This document shows positions 54,487-64,000 of a DNA stretch of 64,000 bases, piece by piece. This DNA is from Hygrocybe punicea (taxonomy: Eukaryota > Basidiomycota > Agaricomycetes > Agaricales > Hygrophoraceae), in contig OY744463.1 in assembly GCA_963556145.1 (NCBI GenBank), positions 3,782,001-3,846,000 of the forward strand, in the 5' to 3' direction. A model generated the notes under the pieces. It saw only the letters and a list, made by a program, of their open reading frames with translations. It searched no databases and had not been told where the DNA came from. Position 1 is the stretch's first letter; each line of letters starts with the position of its first letter. A program made the translations under genes and the position numbers.

Positions 54487-55590
54487 CTAGTCATCCCCAC
54501 CGCCGAACCTTCTCAGACGTTCAGTTCCGCCACGATTGCCTGGGACATTGCGGTTTCGACAGTGATTCGCATAATGGCCTTTCTCCCCACACTGCGCAAA
54601 AAAAAATTAAAAAAGAGAAATGAAATACAAGTTGTAGAATCTGACCTTGAAGCAGAGCACGTCATCTAGATTTCGGCGGGGAGGCCCTACTGTTCCACCT
54701 CCGGTTCCTCCATGCCCACCACCAGCACTGCCGCCGGTGCCAGAGAATCCTCGGTCAAAATCCGCATATCTACCATATCCTGGAGGGGGCGGACCAAGAT
54801 CACGAGTTGAAGGTGGGGGAGGAGGATCGTAAGCTTTGGGTGGAGGAAGGCCAGGTTGTGGACTTGTCGTTATGGCGTGAGTGATAGCTAATGAGGGCTG
54901 TGAATCACGTACTGTCCTCTCGGACATTCTGGACCTAAAGGACAGAATCCTGTCAGGTAGAGCTGACAGGCCACCCCGCGAACATGCTTGCGGGGGCAAG
55001 TGGGTCCTACTCGGACGCAACGGTCAGAGTGGAAGAAAACCAGAAACAGACACGAAACTTTCTTACCAAGCTTGCAAAAACCTCGTTTATAATCGGGACA
55101 TTCTACACGGCGCTCTTTCGGGTGTCCGTAGAGACATTCATCTCCGGCGGAACAGTAACCATACTTTGCGAACCACCAGCACTCGGGCATACGCCTCAAG
55201 TTGTACTCGTGCAAGAACTCGCATGCGTCTCCTTTCTTGCATAAACCGCGTAACCAATGTTTACAAACCGTGGCCAGACGTTCTCGCTCACGGGGGTGTG
55301 TGGGGAGTTGCTTTGGTGGCTGAAAGTTCAGAGGGGAAGGTGATGTATGTCGTAGGGGACAGTGCAAAGGACCAAGGGGACAACCGGCGGATGTCAGGGC
55401 GAGACGGCAGATTTGATCGTCTGTTTTCAGGTTTTTAACGGCATGTTCACAGCTAAGCAGAAGAAAAACCTTTGTCTAGCTTTATACCCAATTCATTCTT
55501 GATAAATGATTCTGCAGGGAAATCGTTTTGATGAAATTGGGGGTGAATGATATCTCTGAGTGCGGAGGGACCGACAAGTGGATTGGGCAT
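54487..55590 (-). CDS. YTH1: Yth1/CPSF30 mRNA cleavage and polyadenylation factor subunit
   Basis: Five exons (55590-55470, 55420-55067, 55006-54913, 54862-54646, 54591-54487) give 296 residues. The leader is MPNPLVGPSALRDIIHPQF. Five CCCH fingers follow: CPLGPLHCPLRH; CKHWLRGLCKKGDACEFLH; CWWFAKYGYCSAGDECLYGH; CPDYKRGFCKLGPTCPRKH; and CQLYLTGFCPLGPECPRGH. The last His is created only by splicing out 54863-54912 (acceptor AAG). A Pro/Gly-rich linker precedes a terminal CCHC knuckle, CFKCGEKGHYANHC, as in animal CPSF30. The family binds the AAUAAA signal in the nuclear polyadenylation complex. It starts 38 bp after the stop of the prephenate dehydratase gene. Confidence 0.93.
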
Positions 55591-55628
55591 TGGTTGAATT
55601 ACGTATTATTACTTGTTTGTAAGCCTCT

Positions 55629-56758
55629 TCACCAAACCCCAAGGAGATAAGCTTCGCCTCCAACGTCCGTGACACGTTGTATCCCTCGTTCCACCGCTTT
55701 CATCCACAAATCATTGGTCCCACCTTGTCCGCTTGTTTCAGTCTCTTGTTCCAGTTCCACAAAATAAACGTCATGAAAAAGCACGGGATCTAGAGAAGGT
55801 CTCCGATCCACGCGGGTCGCATGTAGTCCTAAAGCCACGAGCAGCTCTGTGACATCTGTAGATGGTCGTGCACCAATTGTTGGAAATGCTTTCGGTTTCC
55901 ATGCGGTACGAACAAGTGCACTTCTTGGAGATGTTGGGGGTGAAGGTGCAATTACAAATCCACCGATCGAAAGGATATAAAAGCGAGTGACATTAACTGG
56001 AAAACGTATTCGCCTTCAAGTTGGCATGAGAAGTAGCCGAGATGAGCGAACAGCACGTACGATCTTCATCTTGTATGCCTTCTCGCAAAACTTCTAAACC
56101 TTCAAAGACGGTAGTGCAGATTCTAGAACATATGGCGGCACACGTCACGGTAGAAAGTACCATCTTTGCAGCTGCAGCAGTTGAAGATGTCTTTTCCAGC
56201 GTAGCTTGTGGGAGGTGGTTCTTGATGAAGTGGCGGCATTGAGCTAAGGCCTGAGCTAGCCCGTCCGATTTTGAAGAAGAGGTATTTGAATCACATGGCG
56301 CACCTGTTCGTGACTTAGAATTCGAGTTATCTCCTCAATCTTCACACCTTTGCGAACAAGTAAACAATGTTGGACGGCGAGGGACACCACTCCTCGAACG
56401 AACATATGCCTCCCTAGCTCAGGCCGTCGAAACAGATCATATGTCTCGATTACATTCCCATAGATTGAATTCTCCTGCGGAACTATGGCGAGTGGTATCT
56501 CGTTCGAGAGAGCGTTAAAGACATCTGCATGTTACTGTTAAGTGGATACACAATGATGGGAAGGAAATTCCATAGTCTGAGTCACCTGTGATTGTCTGCT
56601 CTCCATTATACAGCACCGAATCTCCAAATCTTTCGTATGCTGCCTTGTGTTCATTGTGAGCCTTTCTAATTTGGATATATAGTCCTACTGACTTGGTGAG
56701 AATAAGTACCAGGTGGACCCAAGAATGCCACTGTGGGTAAAGTGTTGCCAGCAAACAT
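55629..56758 (-). CDS. PHA2: Prephenate dehydratase
   Basis: Five exons (56758-56693, 56643-56586, 56524-56304, 56250-56061, 55996-55629) give 300 residues. It begins MFAGNTLPTVAFLGPPGTYSHQ, the N-terminal PDT motif, followed by AAYERFGDSVLY. IPLAIVPQENSIYGNV is the substrate-site loop, and SHEQALAQCRHF the next signature. NVTRFYIL contains the catalytic TRF triplet. A C-terminal ACT-type region holds LLVALGLHATRVDRRP, the ESRP-like phenylalanine-binding site, so feedback inhibition by Phe is expected. The enzyme converts prephenate to phenylpyruvate in phenylalanine synthesis. Introns are 49-64 nt. Confidence 0.93.
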
Positions 56759-57076
56759 GCTGCTAATTATCACCTGACCTTCCCACTCGTGAAATGCCGA
56801 CTGCGTCAGCAGAAACCTTGCTTGTTAGACGTGTTTGTTGTTGGGCATTAGACTTAGATCATTAATATCAACACGTATATCCATTTAATGCAAATAACAA
56901 TTCATATTATCTAGGTATCTAACTTCAAGTGGAGCCAAAAGAACATGTTTTCTAACAACTAAAGAATGAAAATTGTGACGGCTAAGCATCTTTTTGTGTA
57001 GTGACAATCAGGTAAGCACAGGTGTTTCCTTTTCATATGCCAAATATTAATAAAGCACAATCGTCAAACATAAATT
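56759..57076. promoter_or_regulatory. Spacer between PHA2 start and the Helitron region
   Basis: AT-rich; contains the PHA2 promoter (shared in effect with YTH1 if transcripts overlap) and possibly the Helitron boundary. No terminal TC or hairpin/CTRR end was confidently located. Confidence 0.4.
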
Positions 57077-58107
57077 TCATACCTGAGACTTGCGCATTTT
57101 CTTGGTGGGTGACTGCATGGGATCAAGAAGAGCTGGACGGCGTTTCCGGGGACTGATCACAGTCGGTTTCGGGGGCACAAGGATCCTCATATTCACAATG
57201 TCAGCAGTATACGAGTTACAGCCCGGTTCATCGTATTTTCCTGCAATAGACCAGTGTGTGAGAGTGAATTGGAATTCGACAATCGCACCCTCAAGTTTGG
57301 AACAGTAAACCGAGGGATGGATTATATCTCCATGCTGGTCATAAGCTGGGAGAGGCACGACGACGTGTGTAGATTCCATTTTTTCAAGCTCTAAACGAGC
57401 ATCATCAGTTGTGGTCGGCCAAGTCCTAATGTCGAAACCATTCCCAAGAGCTGTCAGTGGACAATCAGAACCAAAACAAGAAGTGAAAATGAGCAGATCA
57501 ACGAACCTTCCGCAACATCATTTCCGACGTCACGATCCACATCAATGTCACATCACTAATGGAAGAAACATTCAGAAACCGAATTGCCACAAGAGGATTG
57601 CCTTACCTCAAACAAGACATGACGGTATTTCAGGCGGGTGGGATAGGGATGTTCCCCGACAAGAAATCCTTTCTTGATGGTAAAGCCTGGCGTCGCTACT
57701 TCATTTTGGAGCCAACAAACATTAGCAAGTGCCTTGGCGTAGTCAGGCTTGAAGATTGCATCATCGGGGACCTCACCAGCGCACGACAGTTTCACTCCAA
57801 CAAGATCGGGCGTGAAACGATTACCCTTCTTCCAACCACCATCAGAGGATAGCCAGATGTCTCGTGAGCTGACAGAATTGACAATAGATAAAACAGCCAT
57901 TTCTGGTCGAGTCTTGTCCATGGAAGACGAAAGACTGGTCGAGTCATTCTTAACAACCAGCCGATGGCATTTCCCCTCCGACACCCATTCAACCCTGCCA
58001 CGGATACTGTCGTTGCCAAGATAGAGACCATTCTTTATGAGATGGTCACGTCTCTCAGGTAGTTTGTCGTGGAAGTACATCATGTTGACATATGAAGAGT
58101 CAGCCAT
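57077..58107 (-). pseudogene. Helitron-linked companion gene of unknown function, divergent from Rep
   Basis: The frame from the ATG at 58107 (MADSSYVNMMYFHDKLPERR) has core motifs GVKLSCAGEVPDDAIFKPDY and KGFLVGEHPYPTRLKYRHVLFE. Coding sense then meets TAG TGA (about 57557-57562) and continues in the same frame as DIDVDRDVGNDVAEA. A spliced exon (GNGFDIRTWPTTTDDARLEL) leads to VVVPLPAYDQHG and a basic tail KKMRKSQV. Removing a candidate 51-nt intron still leaves TGA, so the copy is probably broken. It starts 241 bp from the Rep ATG on the opposite strand, a head-to-head layout that suggests shared promoter DNA. No known domain. Confidence 0.6.
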
Positions 58108-58348
58108 TGAGAATGAGAAGGGAGTAAAGCAACGAGGTGTTGGGCTGATGCAGGTGACCAAGATGAGTCGAGAGGGGACAGGGCACGCCATATTTATAGG
58201 CATAGGCAGGTCCGTGCACCAAAAAAAGAATGTTCCAGGCAATTTCAGAGGTGCAAGGGTCACAGCAACTTCGCGCACTAGAGAAGGTGGCCGAAAAGAC
58301 ACATCAGCTTTCCCACATCCTACGCCATTATACACACCCCAGACTGGA

Positions 58349-61300
58349 ATGGATCTCGACATAAGAAAACATATTCAAGCCTTAACTGTGGCAGAAATCC
58401 ACGGTGTTCTGCAGGGCATTTTGGTAACTCCAAAAAGCATACGCAGGAAAGACAATATCATCAAGCACATCCTGGCCACAGCTCCTGCAGATAAACTCAA
58501 GATTCTTCGAAATATGGGCCAGGAGAAGATGGTGGGAAAGCCGGATAGAAAAAAGAGGAAACGGAACGATGAACAGATATCACGTCACACGAGACAAAGG
58601 CTCGAGGAGGAAGCCACTAACGTTCCACGTGACACAGCCAGATTTCTTGAGCTTCCGACACCCAAGCAGGTCAAAGCATGCTATCGTCAATTCTATGAGG
58701 CAACATCCAATAGTGGCACGAAAAGAATGGTTTGTGGAGTATGCGCATGTATGGTGGATGACTTGGACAATAGAGCAATAAAAATAGCCTTAACCAAACT
58801 TCCGAACCCTCACCTCCTGATTCCAAAACAACCACATCCGGCACACGACCTTTTCGACGGAAAGTTGCTTGAACCAGCAGGCGTACACGTGGGGTCAAGC
58901 AACACGTCAGTGATGGTCTGTGAGGATTGTTTGGACGATCTAAAAAGTGGAGATAAACCACCGCAATACGCCCTCGCAAACAACCTGTGGATCAGAACAA
59001 TGCCATGGTGCTTACAGGTCCTCACTTTCCCAGAACAACTTCTCATCGCACTGTTGTATCCTCGAGTCTACATGTTCAAACTGTTCCCAAAAAAATTTGG
59101 AGGGCAGAGAAAGGCATCAACTTTACAGAGCAGCATGCGGGGCAACGTGAGCACTTACGAGTTGGATATTGAAGGAATTGCTGGTATGGTCACTGGAAAG
59201 CTAATGCCACGACCAGCAGCACTCCTGGCGTCCGTGATCTCTGTGACTTTCATAGGACTTGGCGACCTACCGAAGCATTGGCTTCGAACCACTTTTCGTG
59301 TTCGAAGGCAAGTCGTCTTTGAAGCTTTACAGTGGCTACGTGAAAACAACACCAAATACTATGGTGACATCGAAATCAGCGACCAAAGAATTGCCGCCCT
59401 ACCTGAAGATGACACACCGGTCGAAATACTGAGAATCGTTCGACAGTCAGAGGACACAGGGTTGGTTGACAGTGAGAGCGATGGGTACCTACCCGCCGAG
59501 GACAGTAAGTAGCTCGATTTTACACTTGGACCAAATTCACAAATAAAACACTCACAGACCCCGCTTCGCTGATCCCGAGAGAAAATCCTGATAACGGTAG
59601 GTTCAGTTCTCTGATCTCCAACAGTCCAATGATAAATCGTCAAGCAGATGCTCCCAACGTCATCCCACTGCAAATTTCCGGAACCATCGATGTGGATATG
59701 ACCGACATCACGGCAAGCGAGCTTATGACATGGGGGTTAGCAAACTTATGGAAACAGGGACAGGAAGGTGGATATTCTGTCTGCCATGGATGATGGCCGG
59801 TGAACGACTTTAGACAAGCAAAGGAGGGGCAACTCACAAACCAAGCATCTCAAGAAAAGACGAATTTCTTCAAGAAGGCTTTCCCATGTTTGTTTCCATG
59901 GGGTCGCGGCGGAATTGAAGGCGACCAAGAAGTCCCTGTGGAAATTTCAAAACACATTAGATGGGCGCTTCAATACCACGATCGTTGGTTCCGAACTCAT
60001 GAAATGTTTCCGTACGTTGCTTTTGGAATCATCCAACGGCGACAATCATTAAATTCTGCTCGCATCCAAATGCATCGGAAAAACTTCGAGACCGACACCC
60101 GTATCTTGTCCACAATAACCATAGAAAAATTGGAACAGGCTTGTTGCCAGGAGGAAAGTGGGAAACAATTAACCGACTCAGCTGTACTCTTACTTCGAAA
60201 GCACGTACATGCCACCAGAGGCCGAGTTATGGGAACAGACCAGGCCCGGTATCAACTACGCAGCCAGATCTGGGCAACCTCGATCTACCTAAACCCTCCC
60301 TCACTTTGGATCACAATCAATCCTTGTGATCTCCATGACCCAGTCGCCCAAATATTTGCAGGCGAACAAATTGACCTCGATCATTTCATCGCAACCGCTG
60401 GACCCAATTCTGAAAGGCGAGCCTTCAACATCGCAAAGGACCCGTACGCCGCTGCTAAATTTTTTCACTTCATGACAAGCACCATCCTACACACCCTATT
60501 CCAAGTTGAGGTCACATCATTCAAAGTGAAAAGTAAAATCGGCATACTCGGACAAATTTTGGCCTATTTCGGTACCGTGGAGTCGCAAGGTCAAGGAAGT
60601 TTACACCTGCACATGCTCTTGTGGTTGCAGAACTCGCCAACATATGAGGAGATGCATGAGCTACTTAAGTCGGAAGATTTTCGTGCCCGCGTCGTCGCAT
60701 ACATACAAGCCAACTTCAGAGCACACACACCCGGATTAGAGACTGCGGATGCTATAAAGTTGATACCCAACGAACGAGACATCGCCTACAACCGGCCAAT
60801 CCATCCCGACACACCCGGTTACGATCACCAATTAGAGGCATTCCAGCGTCGAGTTGTACACGAAAAACAAATCCACACTTGTGAACCATGTCGATGTCTT
60901 GTTCTGGACAAGCATGGAAGATACAAGTGCAAGCGCAGGGCACCATTCGAGCTGGCCACAGAAGACGCGGTGGATGAAACTGGAAACTGGAAGGCCAAGA
61001 GGACATACAAGTATCTGAATGGGTGGATACCAGGCATTTCTGTAAACGTTCGCTGCAATAACGATGGAAAGCTTATAACCAATGGCGAGGGCACCAAAAA
61101 TTTATCATTTTATGTGACCAGTTACGCCGCCAAAAAACAGGGAAAAAATCACAATTTGTCCGCTATCATGGCAAAAGGGCATGCATATCATATGGATCAC
61201 TCTGAATATCTCCAGAGCCTGCAGGACCAGCAAAGACTACTGCTGTTCCGACTCGTGCATGCAATCAACCGAGAGCAAGAACTGGCCGCACCCATGGTCA

Positions 61301-61422
61301 TATCCTACCTGATGGGATGGGGTGACGTCTACCAATCACATCATTACACCCACATATACTGGTCATCTTTTGTACACGTGCTACTGAAAGCTTTTCCAGA
61401 GCTCCGTCAATCACCAAAGTAA
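58349..61422 (+). pseudogene. Helitron Rep portion of the Rep/helicase gene, one premature stop
   Basis: From MDLDIRKHIQALTVAEI, a basic KKRKRN region and Cys pairs (CGVCACMVDD, CEDCLDDL) lead to the Helitron N-terminal domain. An intron at 59505-59557 joins to NPASLIPREN. After GYSVCHG an in-frame TGA (59791-59793) interrupts; sense continues WPVNDF, where Arg would be expected. The helitron-like region has NPPSLWITINPCDLHDPVAQIFAGE. The HUH nuclease motif is GSLHLHMLLWL (about residue 270 of the second part), and the tyrosine pair lies in FYVTSYAAKK (about residue 435). Rep nicks DNA for rolling-circle transposition. Confidence 0.85.
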
Positions 61423-64000
61423 GGTCACAGCTACTCAATAATTATCATTGCTGATGAACTGGCAACAATCCAGACCCTCTGAGATAACTGCGGATCAAGA
61501 ACCAACTAATGAGGAGCGCCCACAAACAGCAACCAGGTAAGGATCTCATCATCTTATATCCTGCCATCAAAATTCACATTGAAATCAGTACCAACAGAGA
61601 AGACAAAGGAGACATAGGCACCCAAGAAACAGAGGTACGAACACACACAACACACATACATACCGGGCAACAAAATTAAACTCACCAATGTTACCTTGGG
61701 ATGGACACGAGAATATCACGCTGGATGCCGACTCTGCTGGCAGAGTTTATGTCAAGTGTCAAGTCGTCGATTACTGCTGTAGAGGAGACAGTTTAGATGG
61801 CTACAATGTCATTGATTTTTTTGTCAACACTTATGAGGGAGACATGCCCAAAAGTGTACGGCAAAAAGATGGTACCAAAGACATGGCAGAACCAGACACA
61901 ATAACCGAAAACAAACCAAATGACGACAACCAATGCCGGAAACCTGGTCGCCCATCAAACAACCGTGTAAATTATACCAACCATCATCCAAAGTCAACAC
62001 AAAAAACACGCATAATACGCACTCGAGGCCACAACACATTACCAAATTTCATTGGACATTACTTCCCACGTCGAGATGATCCCGAAATCTATCCGTTTTA
62101 TTGTGCATCTATGCTAGTTCTCCTAAAGCCCTGGAGGGACATAACAGTCGACTTAAAGCAACCCTCACAAACATGGTCCAGCGCTTTCGAGGAATTCATT
62201 GCCACAGCACCAAAAAAATATTCGCACATCGCATCTGGAATTCAATATTTTCACGAGTGTGAATACACCGCTAAACACACAACAGATAGCCACATTGAGG
62301 AGCGCCGCAACCACATCAACCACGAAGATTACGACAAGGAGGACACAAATATCGGTGAAGACTACCAACTACAAGAGGAAGGGTATTCAGAAGAGGGACT
62401 CGAACAGTTAAAGTCTTCACATGTTCAGTGGGGAGAATATTTCCATGGCCGATTAGCAGTCGAGTATGGAAAAAGGGCAAAATTCTTCACAGACAACGAT
62501 TCAACATGGCTCATACAAAACCAGTCCAAAACAGTTTCAGCAGCAAGCGGAGACAGCCACGTGCAGCTGTTGAAGTGGAAGCAGCAAATGGAGGCCAACA
62601 TTGCATCACAAAATAAAGCAGCAGACGCACCTAGACAAGACGCAACGGGAGAACCAGACAACAGAAGCGTCAATCGTATCAAAGATGAAGCAAAATCAAA
62701 GCCTTCCGTGTCATCACTGGAACCAAACTCCGAAGCATCTCTCAATGCAGTCGATCCATCGCAGCTCAAGGCTGACCAGTATTGAGCATTTAAAATAATA
62801 ACATGGCATCTGGACGAAACATTGGCTGGGCGTGGACCACCGCCATTACGAATGATCATTCACGGCGAAGGGGGAACAGGAAAATCAAAAGTAATACAAA
62901 CCGTTACCGACTATTTTGCACAAAATGGCGCCAGATATCTCCTCCTCAAATCTGCATACACAGGGGTTGCGGCATCACTTGTCAATGGAAAAACGACACA
63001 TACAATCGGAATGATATCCCTAACCAGACGATCTATTGGAATGAGCGACGAGACGAAGGCAAAGCTGCAGCAATTTTGGCAACATGTCACCTACCTCGTA
63101 ATCGATGAATGTTCCATGATATCAAAGACTTTCCTTGCAAAGTTGTCGAAACACATCAGAATAGGAAAAGAGACGGCCAAAGAAGGAAAAACCAACCGAA
63201 GTTTTGGGGGGATCAACGTCATTCTATGTGGGGACTTCCACCAATTCCCTCCTGTGGCAACAGAAGCATCCGAAGCTCTGTACTATCCCATAAACGCAGC
63301 AAAAGATTCTGTCGAAAGCCAACTGGGACGTGCAACATATGAAGAATTCGACACCATCGTGATTCTCAAACAACAAATGAGAGTGACCGACACAGAGTGG
63401 CACCAATTTTTAACTCACCTCCGTCACAGTCGGGTAGAAGAAGCAGACGTAAAGATGCTCCGAACATTACTGGTCACCAATAAAGACCGCCCACCCACCG
63501 ACTTCGAAACAGCACCATGGAAAGAAGCAGCACTGGTCACGCTGAGACACGCCGTGCGCACACAGTGGAACGAGGCGGCACTCCGAAAGCACTGCATCAA
63601 TACACGTAATCAGCTTTTCATATGCACCGCAACAGACAGCATAAAGACGCGCGACCTAACATTAGAAGAAAGATATGCAATGGCAATGCGTCGCAGCAAA
63701 AACGGGAAAAGAAAGCAACATAAAGAATTACCAGACAAAATCGAGATCGCAATCGGGATGAAAGTGATGGTGACAGAAAATCTCGAGACAGACCTCGATA
63801 TAACAAATGGAGCACGAGGGGAAATCGTGGGCATTGTCCTACACGCAGACGAGCCAGATCACCAAAACAAAACCATAGTTAAGTTGCAACACATGCCAGC
63901 CTACGTTCTCGTCAAGTTGCACAAGACCCACACCAAACCGCTAGAAGGACTCGACGAAGGCATAATACCAGTAGAACCGAGACGAACTTCATTCAAAATA
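61423..64000 (+). pseudogene. Helitron PIF1-like helicase portion (continues beyond window), one premature stop
   Basis: Introns at 61419-61473 and 61537-61588 connect to the Rep part; a further junction before 61688 is unresolved. The segment with CQVVDYCCRGDSLDGYNVIDFF precedes DPSQLKADQY, then an in-frame TGA (62783-62785). Sense goes on as AFKIITWHL; related helicases read QYRAF, so Arg is lost. Walker A is GEGGTGKSKV, Walker B is YLVIDECSM, and GDFHQFPPV and QMRVTD follow as PIF1 motifs. The frame is open to the window end. Only two TGA codons spoil an otherwise intact Helitron gene. Confidence 0.85.

Noticed and set aside
54863..54912. Apparent premature stop in YTH1 after the fifth zinc finger
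   Set aside because: Removing a 50-nt intron with an AAG acceptor restores the final His of the finger and the Pro-rich linker.
1..64000. tRNA, rRNA, CRISPR arrays or bacterial-type operons
   Set aside because: I looked for T-loop motifs and regular short repeats with spacers. The only tRNA-like match is the primer-binding site of the TRIM-like elements.

Overview
The window looks like a chromosomal segment from a filamentous basidiomycete, most likely an Agaricomycete. The evidence is eukaryotic genes with many 44-65 nt GT-AG introns, basidiomycete-type housekeeping proteins, and a dense mixed transposon load (hAT-like, Tc1/mariner, DIRS-like, Copia-like and short LTR elements, Helitron). 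I see no prokaryotic operons, tRNA, rRNA or CRISPR. Exon joins below were read by eye from splice signals and checked by reading frame.

Layout. 1-4782: a conserved fungal gene of unknown function, broken by a stop and a ~2 kb insertion that contains a 1155 bp hAT-like element. 5080-6760: a decayed branched-chain keto-acid dehydrogenase E2 gene. 8974-23871: a compact gene block, namely a DMT-family transporter, SLX9, a long coiled-coil protein, XRCC2, an AMP-forming enzyme, a mitochondrial PPR protein and the iron regulator HapX. 24382-28824: a tyrosine-recombinase (DIRS-like) retrotransposon with gag, RT/RNase H and recombinase. 29105-54100: nested transposon territory. Near-identical inverted arms (29105-29985 and 38240-38945) enclose a mariner-type transposase split by a short LTR element, and a gene split by another repeat. 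Beyond these lie Copia fragments, two more hAT-like elements, a second copy of the short LTR element, a fold-back palindrome and microsatellite-rich modules. 54487-56758: YTH1 and prephenate dehydratase, only 38 bp apart. 57077-64000: a Helitron Rep/helicase gene with a divergent companion gene, running off the window end.

The host genes are ordinary housekeeping functions (RNA processing, ribosome biogenesis, DNA repair, iron control, phenylalanine synthesis, mitochondrial expression) and form no obvious pathway cluster. The most unusual structure is a module shared by at least four small elements: a microsatellite exon, a palindromic exon end beside a conserved intron, and a 54-55 bp nested palindrome. 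Two of the carriers are delimited by different terminal inverted repeats. Several mobile genes are interrupted by single TGA codons where CGA is expected, and two copies of the same repeats differ strongly in CpG content. Both suggest cytosine methylation and deamination acting on repeats.
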